A DNA stretch of 64,000 bases, taken from Herminiimonas sp. (GTDB lineage Bacteria; Pseudomonadota; Gammaproteobacteria; Burkholderiales; Burkholderiaceae). Numbering within the stretch: the first letter of the stretch is position 1; each line of letters begins with the position of its first letter. This document shows positions 48,049 through 59,728 of this stretch, piece after piece. The DNA is taken from contig NZ_JAURVN010000002.1 of NCBI RefSeq assembly GCF_030655415.1, forward strand, positions 468,817 to 532,816. Reading direction: 5' to 3'. Position numbers and translations under genes: made by a program. The notes beneath the pieces were generated by a model, which saw nothing but the letters and a program-made list of their open reading frames with translations, did no database searches and was not told the DNA's origin.

Positions 48049-50577
48049 ATGAATCATCCTCGCCGTTGGCGTATAGGTGCCGTGGCGGCCGCCATTGCAT
48101 TGTCAGGTAGTCTTGCCAGCCTGCAAGTCCATGCTTTGGGATTGGGCCGGATCAGCGTTCAGTCCGCTCTGGGCGAACCGTTGCGCGCTGAAGTCGAGAT
48201 TGTCGAGATCAACGCCGACGAAGCGGCAACGCTGCGGACCAGTGTCGCCAGTTCCGACGCGTTCAAGGCGGCCGGCCTGGAATACAGCACGGCGGTTGCC
48301 AATGTGCAGATCAGCCTGCAACGCCGCCCGGATGGCCGGTCCTACCTGCGCTTGAGCAGTGACAAGCCCGTCAGTGAGCCTTTTGTCGACTTGATTCTGG
48401 AAGCCAGGTGGGCTTCCGGCCGTATCGTGCGTGACTACACGATGCTGTTCGATCCGCCCAACCTGCGCCAGGCGGGCAATGCGCCGCCGATGGCAGCCCC
48501 GACCGCGCCCACCGTGTCGCCGCCAGCCCGTCCTGCGCCTACCCTGCCCGCACCGGCGGCGGCGGTGGTGGCTCCACCACCGACCAGTTCGCCGCCTTCA
48601 ACGCCAGCACCCGTGGCCGTGGCGCCTGTGCCGCAGGCTCTTGCCGCCGACAAAGCGCCTTCCGCTGGCGGCCAGAAAATCACCGTGAAAGTGGGCGACA
48701 CGGCCGGCAAGATTGCAGCGCAACACAAATCCGCCAGCGTCTCGCTCGACCAGATGCTGGTGGCCCTGCTGCTCAGCAACCCCGATGCCTTCATAGGCGG
48801 CAACGTCAACCGCCTTAAAACCGGTGCTGTGCTGGAACTGCCAGGAGCCGACCAGGCAGGGGCCATCCCTGCCGGTGAGGCGAGACGAACCATCGTCGCG
48901 CAAAGCAAGAACTTCAATGAGTTCCGCCGCAAGCTGGCCGAAGGCGCGCCGGACACCCGCCTTGCCGGCGCCGGCCGCCAAGCCACAGGCCAGGTCCAGG
49001 CCAAGGTGGAAGACCGGGTGCCTGCTGCCGCGACGCCTGACAAGCTGACCCTGTCCAAGGGCGCAGCCCAAAGCAAGGCGGCAGAAGAAAAAATTGCGCA
49101 GGAGCGCCAAGCCAAGGAAGCGGCAGCCCGCGTGGCCGAGCTGTCGAAAAACATCAGTGACCTGAACAAGCTGGGCAGTACCCCGGCCGCGCCCGCTGCG
49201 CCTGCCGCTCCCGCCGCGCCCAGTCCTCAAACGCCGGGCGTGGTCGTTGCCAAACCTGGTGTATTGGCGGGTGCATTGCCCGCTGCTTCGGCGCCGGCTT
49301 CTGCATTGAGCCCGGCCAGCAGTGCGGTCGCTTCGGCGCCGGCAACGCCAGCGTCAGCAGCAGCCCCGGTCGCCAGTGTGCCGGCATCCGCCGCTGCTGC
49401 GCCCGTCAAAAAACCAGTGCTTGCTGCGCGCCCGCCACCTCTTGCGCAGACCAGCCTGATCGACGATCTGATCGAGAATCCGCTGGTACTGGCGGGCGGC
49501 GCCGGCTTGCTGGTGCTTCTGGCTGCCTTCGGTGTGTACCGTGTCCGCCAGCGCAAAAATGCCGTCGCGGTAGACAGCTCATTCCTGGAAAGCCGTTTGC
49601 AGCCTGACTCCTTTTTTGGCGCCAGCGGCGGCCAGCGGATCGACACCGACGAGGCCAGTGCCACCGGCTCGTCGATGGTGTATTCGCCCAGCCAGCTTGA
49701 TGCAGCCGGCGATGTGGATCCGGTGGCCGAAGCCGATGTCTACCTCGCCTACGGTCGCGACCTGCAGGCCGAGGAAATCCTCAAGGAAGCCATGCGGGTC
49801 AGCCCCAGCCGGATCGCCATCCATTCCAAGCTGCTGGAAATTTATGCCAAACGCCGCGACGCCAAGGCGTTTGAAGTGGTGGCGGCCGAGGCGTTCAGAT
49901 TGACCAAGGGCCATGGCACGGAATGGGCGCAGGCGGTTGAAATGGGCCGGGGCCTGGACCCTGCCAATCCGATGTACCAGCCAGACGGCCAGCCCGCGCC
50001 TAGCAGTGCGGGTGGTGTGGCCCAAGCAGGCGCTGTTGCCGCGGGAGTTGCATCGCCACCCATGGCGCAAGCCGTTACGCCAGCGCCAGCACTCTCGACA
50101 GCCGCGGTTGACTTCGACCTGGACCTGGATTTCTCGCTGGACGACAAGCCTGCGACGCCCGCACCGGTTCCTTCTGCGCGAACCGAGCCGACCGCGAGCA
50201 TCCCGTCGGCCGTGTCGCCACCCACAAAAGTCGCTGCGCCCGAGACTCCTTCGCAGGCCGGCGGCCTGAGCTTCACGGCTGCGCCCGTCGTCACGTCGGC
50301 AGCAAGCTCGTTGGATACCAGCGGCATGATGGAGTTCGATCTGGGCGCCTTGTCGCTGGACCTGGATGGCCCGACCACCGAAAGCCCGAAAATCGCGGCG
50401 TCAGCGCCTGCGCCATCTGGCATGGAAGACCCGCTGGCAACCAAATTTGCGCTGGCTGAAGAGTTTCGCGCGATTGGCGACGTGGAGGGTGCCCGCTCAC
50501 TGGCCGAGGAAGTGCTGGCGCAATCGAGCGGCTCACTCAAGGGCCAGGTCCAGGCTTTTATCAACGCCTTGTCCTGA
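48049..50577 (+). CDS. fimV: FimV/HubP family protein
   Basis: An 842-aa FimV-type protein. A signal peptide and FimV N-domain (LGLGRISVQSALGEPLRAEV) lead, then a Pro/Ala-rich segment, a LysM-like peptidoglycan-binding domain (KITVKVGDTAGKIAAQH), more low-complexity sequence, one transmembrane helix (LVLAGGAGLLVLLAAFGVYRV), a TPR region (DVYLAYGRDLQAEEIL), and the FimV C-terminal domain (ATKFALAEEFRAIGD). In Pseudomonas and Vibrio relatives organise polar proteins and type IV pili. Start ATG at 48049 with SD GGAGG. Gene order asd-fimV-truA is conserved. Confidence 0.9.
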   Translation: MNHPRRWRIGAVAAAIALSGSLASLQVHALGLGRISVQSALGEPLRAEVEIVEINADEAATLRTSVASSDAFKAAGLEYSTAVANVQISLQRRPDGRSYLRLSSDKPVSEPFVDLILEARWASGRIVRDYTMLFDPPNLRQAGNAPPMAAPTAPTVSPPARPAPTLPAPAAAVVAPPPTSSPPSTPAPVAVAPVPQALAADKAPSAGGQKITVKVGDTAGKIAAQHKSASVSLDQMLVALLLSNPDAFIGGNVNRLKTGAVLELPGADQAGAIPAGEARRTIVAQSKNFNEFRRKLAEGAPDTRLAGAGRQATGQVQAKVEDRVPAAATPDKLTLSKGAAQSKAAEEKIAQERQAKEAAARVAELSKNISDLNKLGSTPAAPAAPAAPAAPSPQTPGVVVAKPGVLAGALPAASAPASALSPASSAVASAPATPASAAAPVASVPASAAAAPVKKPVLAARPPPLAQTSLIDDLIENPLVLAGGAGLLVLLAAFGVYRVRQRKNAVAVDSSFLESRLQPDSFFGASGGQRIDTDEASATGSSMVYSPSQLDAAGDVDPVAEADVYLAYGRDLQAEEILKEAMRVSPSRIAIHSKLLEIYAKRRDAKAFEVVAAEAFRLTKGHGTEWAQAVEMGRGLDPANPMYQPDGQPAPSSAGGVAQAGAVAAGVASPPMAQAVTPAPALSTAAVDFDLDLDFSLDDKPATPAPVPSARTEPTASIPSAVSPPTKVAAPETPSQAGGLSFTAAPVVTSAASSLDTSGMMEFDLGALSLDLDGPTTESPKIAASAPAPSGMEDPLATKFALAEEFRAIGDVEGARSLAEEVLAQSSGSLKGQVQAFINALS

Positions 50578-50608
50578 ACCTCTTTCTTCTTTCTGCTGAG
50601 GGTAGCCC

Positions 50609-51391
50609 ATGAGGATCGCCCTGGGTCTGAGCTACAGCGGCAGTGCTTACGAGGGCTGGCAAAGCCAGTTGTCCGGCAACACGGTTCAGGACCAGTTGGA
50701 AAAGGCGCTGGGCAAGTTCGCGAACCAGCCCCTGCGCACCCTGTGCGCCGGACGCACCGACGCCGGAGTCCACGCGCTGATGCAGGTGGTTCACTTTGAC
50801 ACCGATCTGCGGCGTGATCTGTCCTCCTGGGTGCGCGGCACCAACGCCTTTTTGCCGCGCGACATCGCCGTGCAGTGGGCGCATGAAGTTCCCGACGAGT
50901 TCCATTGCCGCGGCAGCGCGATCAGCCGGCGCTACGCCTATGTGCTGCTCGAGTCGCCGGTGCGCCCCAGCGTCGAAGCCGGCCGCGTCGGCTGGGTCTA
51001 CCGGCCCATGGACGCACAGGCCATACGCGCAGCCATCACCCACCTAATCGGCGAACACGACTTCAGCGCCTTCCGTGCGGCGCAATGCCAGGCCAAAACG
51101 CCGGTCAAAACCATAGCGCGCATAGCAGTTTCGCAGCGGGCAGGCTACTGGCGCTTTGAGTTTGAAGCGAATGCATTTTTGCACCACATGATCCGCAACA
51201 TCATGGGTTGCCTGGTGGCGGTCGGCCAGGGCCAGCATACGCCGGACTGGATCGCCGAGGTGCTGGCCGCTCGCCGCCGGGACGTGGCCGCCCCCACGTT
51301 TTCCCCCGACGGCCTGTATTTCCTCGGTCCGCGTTATGAGGCGCACTACGGCCTGCCCGAGCGCACCGCGGCTTATGATTGGTTGCCATGA
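50609..51391 (+). CDS. truA: tRNA pseudouridine synthase A
   Basis: A 260-aa TruA that makes pseudouridine 38-40 in tRNA anticodon arms. Catalytic Asp in CAGRTDAGVHA; FRAAQCQAKTPVKTI and FLHHMIRNIMGCLVAVG are conserved. Overlaps trpF by ATGA. Confidence 0.96.
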   Translation: MRIALGLSYSGSAYEGWQSQLSGNTVQDQLEKALGKFANQPLRTLCAGRTDAGVHALMQVVHFDTDLRRDLSSWVRGTNAFLPRDIAVQWAHEVPDEFHCRGSAISRRYAYVLLESPVRPSVEAGRVGWVYRPMDAQAIRAAITHLIGEHDFSAFRAAQCQAKTPVKTIARIAVSQRAGYWRFEFEANAFLHHMIRNIMGCLVAVGQGQHTPDWIAEVLAARRRDVAAPTFSPDGLYFLGPRYEAHYGLPERTAAYDWLP

Positions 51392-52087
51392 ACAGCGCTT
51401 CAATTCCGGCCCCGGGCAGGACACGAATCAAGATCTGCGGCCTCACCCGTGAAGAGGACGTGGACGCTGCAGTGGGCGCCGGCGCCGACGCCGTGGGTTT
51501 TGTCATGTACGCACGCAGTCCGCGTTTTGTCAGCGCCGGACGCGCCGCCGAGCTGGCCGCCCGTCTGCCGCCTTTTGTCACCCCGGTGCTGCTCTTCGTC
51601 AACGCATCCGCTCCTGAAATAATAGCTGCCTGCGCCCGTCTGCCAACGGCCTTGATCCAGTTTCATGGCGATGAGACGCCGGAGGCCTGCCGGCAGGCCG
51701 GTCGGCCTTTTTTGCGTGCCGCGCGCATTCCGCTGGACGAAAACCCCGCCACGGCCGGCCCCCGCTTTGATCTCGTAAAATACGCACAAGACTTCAAGGC
51801 TGCCCAGGCCATCCTGCTCGACGCCCATGTCGACGGTTTTGGGGGCGGCGGAAAAACATTCAATTGGTCACTTCTTCCTCCAAGCGTCAACGCTCACCTC
51901 GTTTTGTCTGGTGGACTCACACCTGCAAATGTGACCGATGGCATTTTGCAAGTCAGGCCGCGTTGTAAAACGCTGGCCGTTGATGTCAGCTCGGGCGTCG
52001 AGATTTCGAAAGGAATCAAAAGCTTTGAGAAAATCAACCAGTTCGTCGCAGCCGTTCGTGCCGCCGACGACTTACTTGCAAAAAACC

Positions 52088-52110
<23 letters not shown>
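51388..52110 (+). CDS. trpF: Phosphoribosylanthranilate isomerase
   Basis: A 240-aa Trp[15 protein letters not shown] with the catalytic Cys, [11 protein letters not shown], and [13 protein letters not shown]; later VDVSSGVE with the catalytic Asp. The DNA at 51623-51639 matches the short dispersed motif found in the rne leader. It overlaps trpB by 23 bases. Confidence 0.95.
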
Positions 52111-53340
<1,230 letters not shown>

Positions 53341-53344
<4 letters not shown>

Positions 53345-54174
53345 GCCGCATCGCTGCCACCTTTTCCGCGCTGAAGGCGCAAAACCGCAAGGCCCTGATT
53401 CCCTACGTGACGGCCGGCTTCCCGTTTGCCGACATCACGCCCGAGCTGATGCACGGCATGGTGGCCGGCGGTGCCGACGTGATCGAGCTTGGCGTGCCGT
53501 TTTCCGACCCGAGCGCCGACGGGCCGGTCATCCAGAAGGCCGGCGACCAGGCGCTCGCGCTGGGCATCGGCATGGTGCAGGTGCTGGAGATGGTGCGTGT
53601 CTTCCGCCAGCAGGACGACAACACGCCGGTCGTGCTGATGGGTTACGCCAACCCGATCGAAGCCTATGACCTCAAGCGCGGGGAGGGCGCGTTTGTACGC
53701 GACGCATCAAAGGCCGGCGTGGACGGTGTGCTGGTGGTGGACTACCCGCCAGAGGAATGCGTGGCCTTTGCGGCCGCGCTGCGCGCCCACGGCATGGACC
53801 TGATCTTTCTGCTGGCCCCCACCAGTACCGATGAACGCATGGCGCAGATCGCCGGCGTGGCCAGCGGTTATGTCTACTATGTCTCGCTCAAGGGCGTGAC
53901 CGGCGCCGGCACGCTGGACCTGGGCGCCGTGGAGGCCATGCTGCCGCGCATTCGCCGGCATGTCGGCATCCCGGTCGGCGTCGGTTTCGGCATCCGCGAC
54001 GCTGCGACCGCCCAGGCCATCGGCCGCGTGGCCGACGCCGTGGTCATCGGCAGCCGGATCATCGGGCTCATCGACGGCCAGCCGCGCGGCCAGATTGTGC
54101 CGGTGGTGCGTGACTTCCTGCGCGAAATCCGCAGCGCGCTCGACGGATCAACGGGGTCTGCTGACAGCGCATAA
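53341..54174 (+). CDS. trpA: Tryptophan synthase alpha chain
   Basis: A 277-aa TrpA that cleaves indole-3-glycerol phosphate. The catalytic Glu is in [16 protein letters not shown]; the second acid (Asp60 equivalent) follows in the same loop. It forms the trpFBA run ahead of accD. Confidence 0.97.
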
Positions 54175-54249
54175 TCGCATTTATTTTCAGGCTTTCCCCC
54201 TGTCGAACGGACCCGGGGTTGCCCTCCAACAAGGACATAAGGACTGCCC

Positions 54250-55122
54250 ATGTCTTGGCTAGAAAAACTCCTCCCGCCCAAAATCACCCCGACCAATCCG
54301 ACCGAGCGCCGCAGTGTGCCGGAAGGCCTGTGGATCAAGTGTCCCAGTTGTGAAGCCGTGCTCTACAAGACCGATCTGGAAAAAAACCAGTGCGTCTGCC
54401 CGCAATGCAGCCACCACCACCGCATGGATGCGCGGGCCCGGCTGGACTCGTTTCTGGACCCCGAGGGCCGCTACGAACTGGGCCAGGAAGTGCTTCCGGT
54501 CGATCCGCTCAAGTTCAAGGACAGCCGCAAATACCCCGAGCGCCTGAAAGAAGCGCTGGAAAACACTGGCGAGACCGATGCGCTGGTGGTCATGGGCGGC
54601 GCGGTGCATAGCATTGGCGTGGTCGTGGCCTGCTTCGAGTTCGACTTCATGGGCGGCAGCATGGGCAGCGTGGTCGGCGAGCGCTTCGTGCGCGGCGTGC
54701 ATGCCGCGATCGAGCAGAAAGTGCCCTTCATCTGCTTTACCGCCACCGGCGGCGCCCGTATGCAGGAAGGCCTGCTCAGCCTGATGCAGATGGCCAAGAC
54801 CAATGCCTCCCTGACCCGCCTGGCCAAAAAAGGCCTGCCCTACATCAGCGTACTGACCGACCCGACCATGGGCGGTGTGAGCGCCGGCTTCGCTTTTGTC
54901 GGCGACATCGTCATTGCCGAGCCGAAAGCGCTGATCGGTTTTGCAGGTCCGCGTGTGATCGAATCGACTGTGCGTGTCACGCTGCCGGAAGGTTTTCAGC
55001 GTGCCGAGTTCTTGCAAACCAAAGGCGCGATCGACTTCATCTGCGACCGGCGTGAACTGCGAAAAACGGTGGCGAACTCGCTGGCCATGCTGCTGCGGCA
55101 ACCGGCGGACGCGGTCGTCTGA
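54250..55122 (+). CDS. accD: Acetyl-CoA carboxylase beta subunit
   Basis: A 290-aa AccD carboxyltransferase beta chain. Zn ribbon: [20 protein letters not shown] pieces with four Cys, then [16 protein letters not shown] and [12 protein letters not shown]. Supplies malonyl-CoA for the fab cluster at 10-16 kb. Starts [11 protein letters not shown]. Confidence 0.97.
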   Translation: MSWLEKLLPPKITPTNPTERRSVPEGLWIKCPSCEAVLYKTDLEKNQCVCPQCSHHHRMDARARLDSFLDPEGRYELGQEVLPVDPLKFKDSRKYPERLKEALENTGETDALVVMGGAVHSIGVVVACFEFDFMGGSMGSVVGERFVRGVHAAIEQKVPFICFTATGGARMQEGLLSLMQMAKTNASLTRLAKKGLPYISVLTDPTMGGVSAGFAFVGDIVIAEPKALIGFAGPRVIESTVRVTLPEGFQRAEFLQTKGAIDFICDRRELRKTVANSLAMLLRQPADAVV

Positions 55123-55215
55123 GGCCGGGCAAGCCCAGCCACGGCATGGGGAAACAAGTTCGTGGGAAGATGCTGTTGACCAAGAACTTGTCCGTAAATT
55201 CCCAGCCCTGAATTG

Positions 55216-55875
55216 ATGTCTGACGCCCTCACCCTGTTCTCGCTCCCGCTGTTCCCGTTGAGTGCCGTGCTCTACCCTGGCGGCTTGCTGTCGCTGCGGA
55301 TTTTTGAAGTTCGTTACCTCGACATGATTGGCAAGTGCCACAAGACCGGCGCACCGTTTGGCGTGGTCGCGCTGACCCAGGGCTCGGAGGTTCGCAAGCC
55401 GGATACGGCCAACCCTGATGGTGACGGTTTTACCACCGAAGCCTTCAATGCCGTGGGAACCCTGGCCGCCATCACCGAATTTTCCGTGCCGCAGCCGGGC
55501 CTGATGACGATTCGCTGCACCGGCATGCAGCGCTTTGAGATTTCCAGCCGTGAAAAGCTCAGGCACGGCTTGTGGATTGCCAACGTGACCCGGCTCGCCG
55601 ACGACCAGGCCGTCAAGGTGCCCGAAGACCTGCGCGGCGCGGCCAACTCGCTGGGCCGGCTGATCAAAACCCTGCAGGAGCGGGCTGTGCCGGCCGGGCA
55701 GATGCCCCTGCTGCCGCCCTACCGGTTTGACGACTGCGGCTGGGTCGCCAACCGCTGGTGCGAGCTGCTGCCGATGCCTCTGGAGCTCAAGCAGCGCCTG
55801 ATGGCGCTGGACAACCCGCTGGTCCGGCTGGAACTGGTCAGCGACATCCTGGAGCGTACCGGCATCGCGCTGTGA
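55216..55875 (+). CDS. LON substrate-binding domain protein
   Basis: A 219-aa protein consisting only of a Lon N-terminal (substrate-binding) domain: LFPLSAVLYPGGLLSLRIFEVRYLDM then GVVAL. No ATPase or protease domain follows, so it is not Lon. These stand-alone proteins are common in betaproteobacteria near folC/accD; role unknown. An adjacent TTG at 55213 is an alternative start. Confidence 0.82.
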   Translation: MSDALTLFSLPLFPLSAVLYPGGLLSLRIFEVRYLDMIGKCHKTGAPFGVVALTQGSEVRKPDTANPDGDGFTTEAFNAVGTLAAITEFSVPQPGLMTIRCTGMQRFEISSREKLRHGLWIANVTRLADDQAVKVPEDLRGAANSLGRLIKTLQERAVPAGQMPLLPPYRFDDCGWVANRWCELLPMPLELKQRLMALDNPLVRLELVSDILERTGIAL

Positions 55876-56067
55876 GGTCCGCGGGGCGGCAGCGGCAGCT
55901 TTCAGTCCCCACGCCCGGAGGGGGATTGGCGTAAGAAGGTGCCCGGGCTCTGACCGGAGCGACGCAGCCTAAAATCGGAGCTTCGTGCTCTTGCCGGCTT
56001 GTGCCCTCCTTTTTGTCATCGCGCGGCTGGCCCAGCACGCTGCTGTTTTTTTCGAGAACCTTTTTTC

Positions 56068-57627
56068 ATGTCCAACAACACAAACCCTCCAGCCGCTGCG
56101 GCCGTTCCGGCACCGGACGACAACCAGATGATGGCCGAGCGCCGCGAAAAACTCAATGCGCTGCGCCAGCAGCAGGCCGAGGGACTGGGCGTGGCTTTTC
56201 CCAATGACGTCAAACCGACGCATCGTGCCGGCGCGCTGTTTGCCGCCTACGACGATAAAACCAAGGAAGAACTGGTGCCGCTGGCCGTCAGCGTCAGCGT
56301 GGCTGGCCGCATGATGCTCAAGCGCGTGATGGGCAAGGCCAGTTTTGCGACGCTGCAGGACGCGTCCTTCGGACCCTCGGGCGGGCGCATCCAGATTTAC
56401 ATCAACAACGAAGGCGTGGGTGAAAATGTCCACAACGCATTCAAGCACTGGGACCTGGGCGACATCGTGGCCGCTACCGGCACACTGTTCAAGACCAAGA
56501 CCGGCGAGCTGTCGATTCACGCCACCAGCATCCGCCTGGTCACCAAAAGCCTGCGCCCGCTGCCCGACAAGTTTCACGGCGTGGCCGACCCGGAGGTCAA
56601 ATACCGCCAGCGTTATGTGGACCTGATCACCGACGAAGCCGCGCGCAAGCGTTTTGCCGCCCGCAGCAAGGCCGTCTCGGCAATGCGCAATTTCATGGTC
56701 GACAATGATTTCCTAGAAGTCGAAACGCCCATGCTGCACCCGATTCCGGGCGGCGCCAATGCCAAGCCCTTCATTACGCACCACAACGCGCTGGATCAGC
56801 AGATGTTTTTGCGCATCGCACCCGAGCTGTACCTCAAGCGCCTGATCGTCGGTGGCTTCGAACGGGTGTTCGAGATCAACCGCAGCTTTCGCAACGAAGG
56901 CATCAGCGTTCGGCACAACCCCGAGTTCACGATGATGGAGTTTTATGCCGCCTGGTGGAACTACCAGGACTTGATGGTTTTCACCGAAGACCTGATTCGC
57001 CACGTGGCCACGCAGGTGACCGGCGGCACGCAGCTCAGTTACCAGGGTCGGCCGGTGGACCTGAGCCAGCCGTTTGAACGCCTGACGATACGCGAGGCCA
57101 TCCTCAAACACACCGATGCCGGCGTCCATGTGGACGACGCGGCCTGGCTGGGCAGCGCACTGAAAAAGCTGGGGAAATTCAGCGCCAAGGACAAGCCGGA
57201 GAGCCGCTCGCTGCCCAGCCTGCAGGTGACCTATTTTGAAGAGACGGTCGAGCACGAACTCTGGGCGCCGACCTTCATCATGGAACACCCGACCGAGATA
57301 TCGCCGCTGGCGCGCGCCAACGATGCACGGCCCGAGGTGACCGAGCGCTTTGAGCTCTACATCACCGGCCGCGAGTTCGGCAACGGCTTTAGCGAGCTGA
57401 ACGACGCCGAAGACCAGGCGGCGCGTTTTCACGCCCAGTCGGACGCCAAGGACGGCGGCGACGAAGAAGCCATGCACTTTGACGCCGACTATGTGCGCGC
57501 CCTCGAATACGGCATGCCGCCCACCGGCGGCTGCGGCATTGGCATAGACCGGCTGATGATGCTCTTGAGCGACAGCGCCAGCATTCGCGACGTGATTCTT
57601 TTCCCCGCACTGCGCCGTGAAGGTTGA
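56068..57627 (+). CDS. lysS: Lysyl-tRNA synthetase, class II
   Basis: A 519-aa class II LysRS. Anticodon-binding OB domain ([19 protein letters not shown]), motif 2 near [18 protein letters not shown], and motif 3 [13 protein letters not shown]. Starts [11 protein letters not shown] at 56068; the first 30 residues are poorly conserved. Confidence 0.96.
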   Translation: MSNNTNPPAAAAVPAPDDNQMMAERREKLNALRQQQAEGLGVAFPNDVKPTHRAGALFAAYDDKTKEELVPLAVSVSVAGRMMLKRVMGKASFATLQDASFGPSGGRIQIYINNEGVGENVHNAFKHWDLGDIVAATGTLFKTKTGELSIHATSIRLVTKSLRPLPDKFHGVADPEVKYRQRYVDLITDEAARKRFAARSKAVSAMRNFMVDNDFLEVETPMLHPIPGGANAKPFITHHNALDQQMFLRIAPELYLKRLIVGGFERVFEINRSFRNEGISVRHNPEFTMMEFYAAWWNYQDLMVFTEDLIRHVATQVTGGTQLSYQGRPVDLSQPFERLTIREAILKHTDAGVHVDDAAWLGSALKKLGKFSAKDKPESRSLPSLQVTYFEETVEHELWAPTFIMEHPTEISPLARANDARPEVTERFELYITGREFGNGFSELNDAEDQAARFHAQSDAKDGGDEEAMHFDADYVRALEYGMPPTGGCGIGIDRLMMLLSDSASIRDVILFPALRREG

Positions 57628-57711
57628 GTCCGACCTGGCCGAATCTTTATAAAAATGGACAAAGTGAAGACTGTTGTTGTGAACGTCAAAACCGAATGAA
57701 AGTAGCGCGCC

Positions 57712-58536
57712 ATGAAAATCAGACAAATCGCAGGTGCCTTGGGTGCCGAAATTTCCGGTGTTGATCTCTCCGGGGGCGTGTCCGTCGCGCTGGCTGCCGA
57801 CATTCGCCAGGTGTTTCTGGATCATCAGGTTATTTTCCTGCGCAACCAAAACCTGACACCGCAGCAGTTCATGGTTTTTGCGCAGGCCATGGGCGAGCCG
57901 ATGGAGTACCCTTTCGTCAAGGGGCTGGAGGGCTTTCCCCACATCATCGAGGTGAAAAAGCTGGCGCACGAAACCGTGAACTTCGGTGGTATCTGGCATT
58001 CGGACACCACCTATCTGGAAGCGCCGCCCATGGGCTCCATGCTGCTGTCGCGTGAAGTGCCGTCCTATGGCGGCGACACCCTGTTTGCCAACCAGTATCT
58101 GGCCTACGAGTCGCTCTCTGGCACCATGAAGCGCTTGTTGGATGGATTGACCGGCATCAGCAGTTCGGCCAAGGCGGATACTTCCAAGACCCGTGAAGAC
58201 CGCATCAAGTCGGACGGCAAGGAAGCCGCCCTGCAAGAGTACCGGGCCGAGCACCCGGTCGTGCGTACCCACCCGGAAACCGGACGCAAGGCTTTGTTCG
58301 TCAATGTCGCGCACACCGCGGGCATCAAGGGCATGACGGACGAGGAAAGTGCGCCGATCCTCAACTTTCTTTTTGCCCACCAGGTCAAGCCGGAGTTCAC
58401 CTGCCGCCTTGCCTGGGAGCCGAGCGCCATTGCATTTTGGGATAACCGGTGTACGCAGCACAACCCGGTCAACGACTACCATGGTTTTCGCCGCGTCATG
58501 CACCGCATCACGCTCGAGGGCGACAAACCGGTCTGA
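57712..58536 (+). CDS. TauD/TfdA family dioxygenase
   Basis: A 274-aa 2-oxoglutarate- and Fe(II)-dependent dioxygenase. The iron site is HSDTTYLEAPP (His and Asp) and the later His in DNRCTQHNPVNDY, with an Arg in GFRRVMHR that would bind 2-oxoglutarate. Related to taurine dioxygenase and to TfdA, which opens phenoxyacetate herbicides; the actual substrate cannot be told. It is alone between lysS and serC, with an 80-base leader. Confidence 0.85.
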   Translation: MKIRQIAGALGAEISGVDLSGGVSVALAADIRQVFLDHQVIFLRNQNLTPQQFMVFAQAMGEPMEYPFVKGLEGFPHIIEVKKLAHETVNFGGIWHSDTTYLEAPPMGSMLLSREVPSYGGDTLFANQYLAYESLSGTMKRLLDGLTGISSSAKADTSKTREDRIKSDGKEAALQEYRAEHPVVRTHPETGRKALFVNVAHTAGIKGMTDEESAPILNFLFAHQVKPEFTCRLAWEPSAIAFWDNRCTQHNPVNDYHGFRRVMHRITLEGDKPV

Positions 58537-58645
58537 CGCCGGCTATGCCGCGGGACTTTCTTGTATGCTGTGCGTTTTGGCGATCCGCTGGCGTGACCAT
58601 ACGCCACACTAGGCCGACTCCCTTTTCCTTTAGAAAGTCTTGTTC

Positions 58646-59728
58646 ATGACACGCGTTTTCAATTTCAGCGCCGGCCCGGCGACCCTTCCTGAACCCGTGC
58701 TGCGCCAGGCCGCCGCCGAAATGCTCGACTGGCACGGCTGCGGCATGTCAGTCATGGAGATGAGCCACCGGGGCAAGGAATTCATTGCCATCCACGCCGA
58801 GGCCGAGGCGGATTTGCGCGAGTTGCTGGCCATTCCGGCCAACTACAAGGTGCTGTTTCTGCAGGGCGGCGGTCTCGGGCAAAACGCCTTTGTTCCGATG
58901 AACCTGCTGCGCGGCCATGCCGGCGCGGACTTCATCAACACCGGCGAGTGGATGAAAAAGTCCATCAAGGAAGCCAAAAATTTCTGCAAGGTCAATGTCG
59001 CCGCCAGCGCCGAAGCCAGCGGCTTTACCAGCGTGCCCAAGTTCGAGACCTGGAAACTCGACCCCAACGCGGCCTATGTACACATCTGCTCGAACGAAAC
59101 CATTGGCGGCGTCGAATACCACTGGACGCCCGACACCGGCGCGGTCCCGCTGGTCGCCGACATGTCGTCCAACATCCTGTCGCGCCCGGTCGACGTCAGC
59201 CGCTACGGCCTGATCTATGCCGGCGCGCAAAAGAACATCGGCCCATCAGGGCTGACCCTGGTGATCGTGCGTGACGACTTGATCGGCCACGCGATGCCGC
59301 AAACCCCATGGGTGTTCGACTACAAACAGCAGGCCGACAACGACTCGATGTACAACACGCCGCCGACCTACGCGATCTACATCGCCGGCCTGGTGTTCAA
59401 ACACATCAAGGCGCTCGGCGGCCTCAAGGCCATCGAAGTGCATAACCGCCGCAAGGCGGCGCTGCTGTATGACTACCTGGACTCGACCTCGTTTTACGTC
59501 AACCCGGTCGCGCGCGAAGACCGCTCACTGATGAACGTGCCTTTCAAGCTCAAAGACGAGTCGCTGGACGAGGTCTTTTTGAAGGGCGCGCAGGCGCGCG
59601 GCATGGTGCAGCTCAAGGGGCATCGTTCGGTCGGCGGCATGCGCGCATCGATCTACAACGCGATGCCGGTGGAAGGCGTGCAGGCCCTGGTGGCTTATAT
59701 GCGGGAATTCGAGGCCAGCCATGGCTGA
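58646..59728 (+). CDS. serC: Phosphoserine aminotransferase
   Basis: A 360-aa SerC, making phosphoserine (and a pyridoxine precursor). [13 protein letters not shown] at the N-terminus, PLP Lys in [12 protein letters not shown], and [15 protein letters not shown]. Start ATG at 58646. It overlaps the next gene by 8 bases. Confidence 0.96.
   Translation: MTRVFNFSAGPATLPEPVLRQAAAEMLDWHGCGMSVMEMSHRGKEFIAIHAEAEADLRELLAIPANYKVLFLQGGGLGQNAFVPMNLLRGHAGADFINTGEWMKKSIKEAKNFCKVNVAASAEASGFTSVPKFETWKLDPNAAYVHICSNETIGGVEYHWTPDTGAVPLVADMSSNILSRPVDVSRYGLIYAGAQKNIGPSGLTLVIVRDDLIGHAMPQTPWVFDYKQQADNDSMYNTPPTYAIYIAGLVFKHIKALGGLKAIEVHNRRKAALLYDYLDSTSFYVNPVAREDRSLMNVPFKLKDESLDEVFLKGAQARGMVQLKGHRSVGGMRASIYNAMPVEGVQALVAYMREFEASHG

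Noticed and set aside
56713..58503. 596-codon open frame on the minus strand opposite lysS and the dioxygenase
   Set aside because: Antisense to two clear enzymes; no family features.
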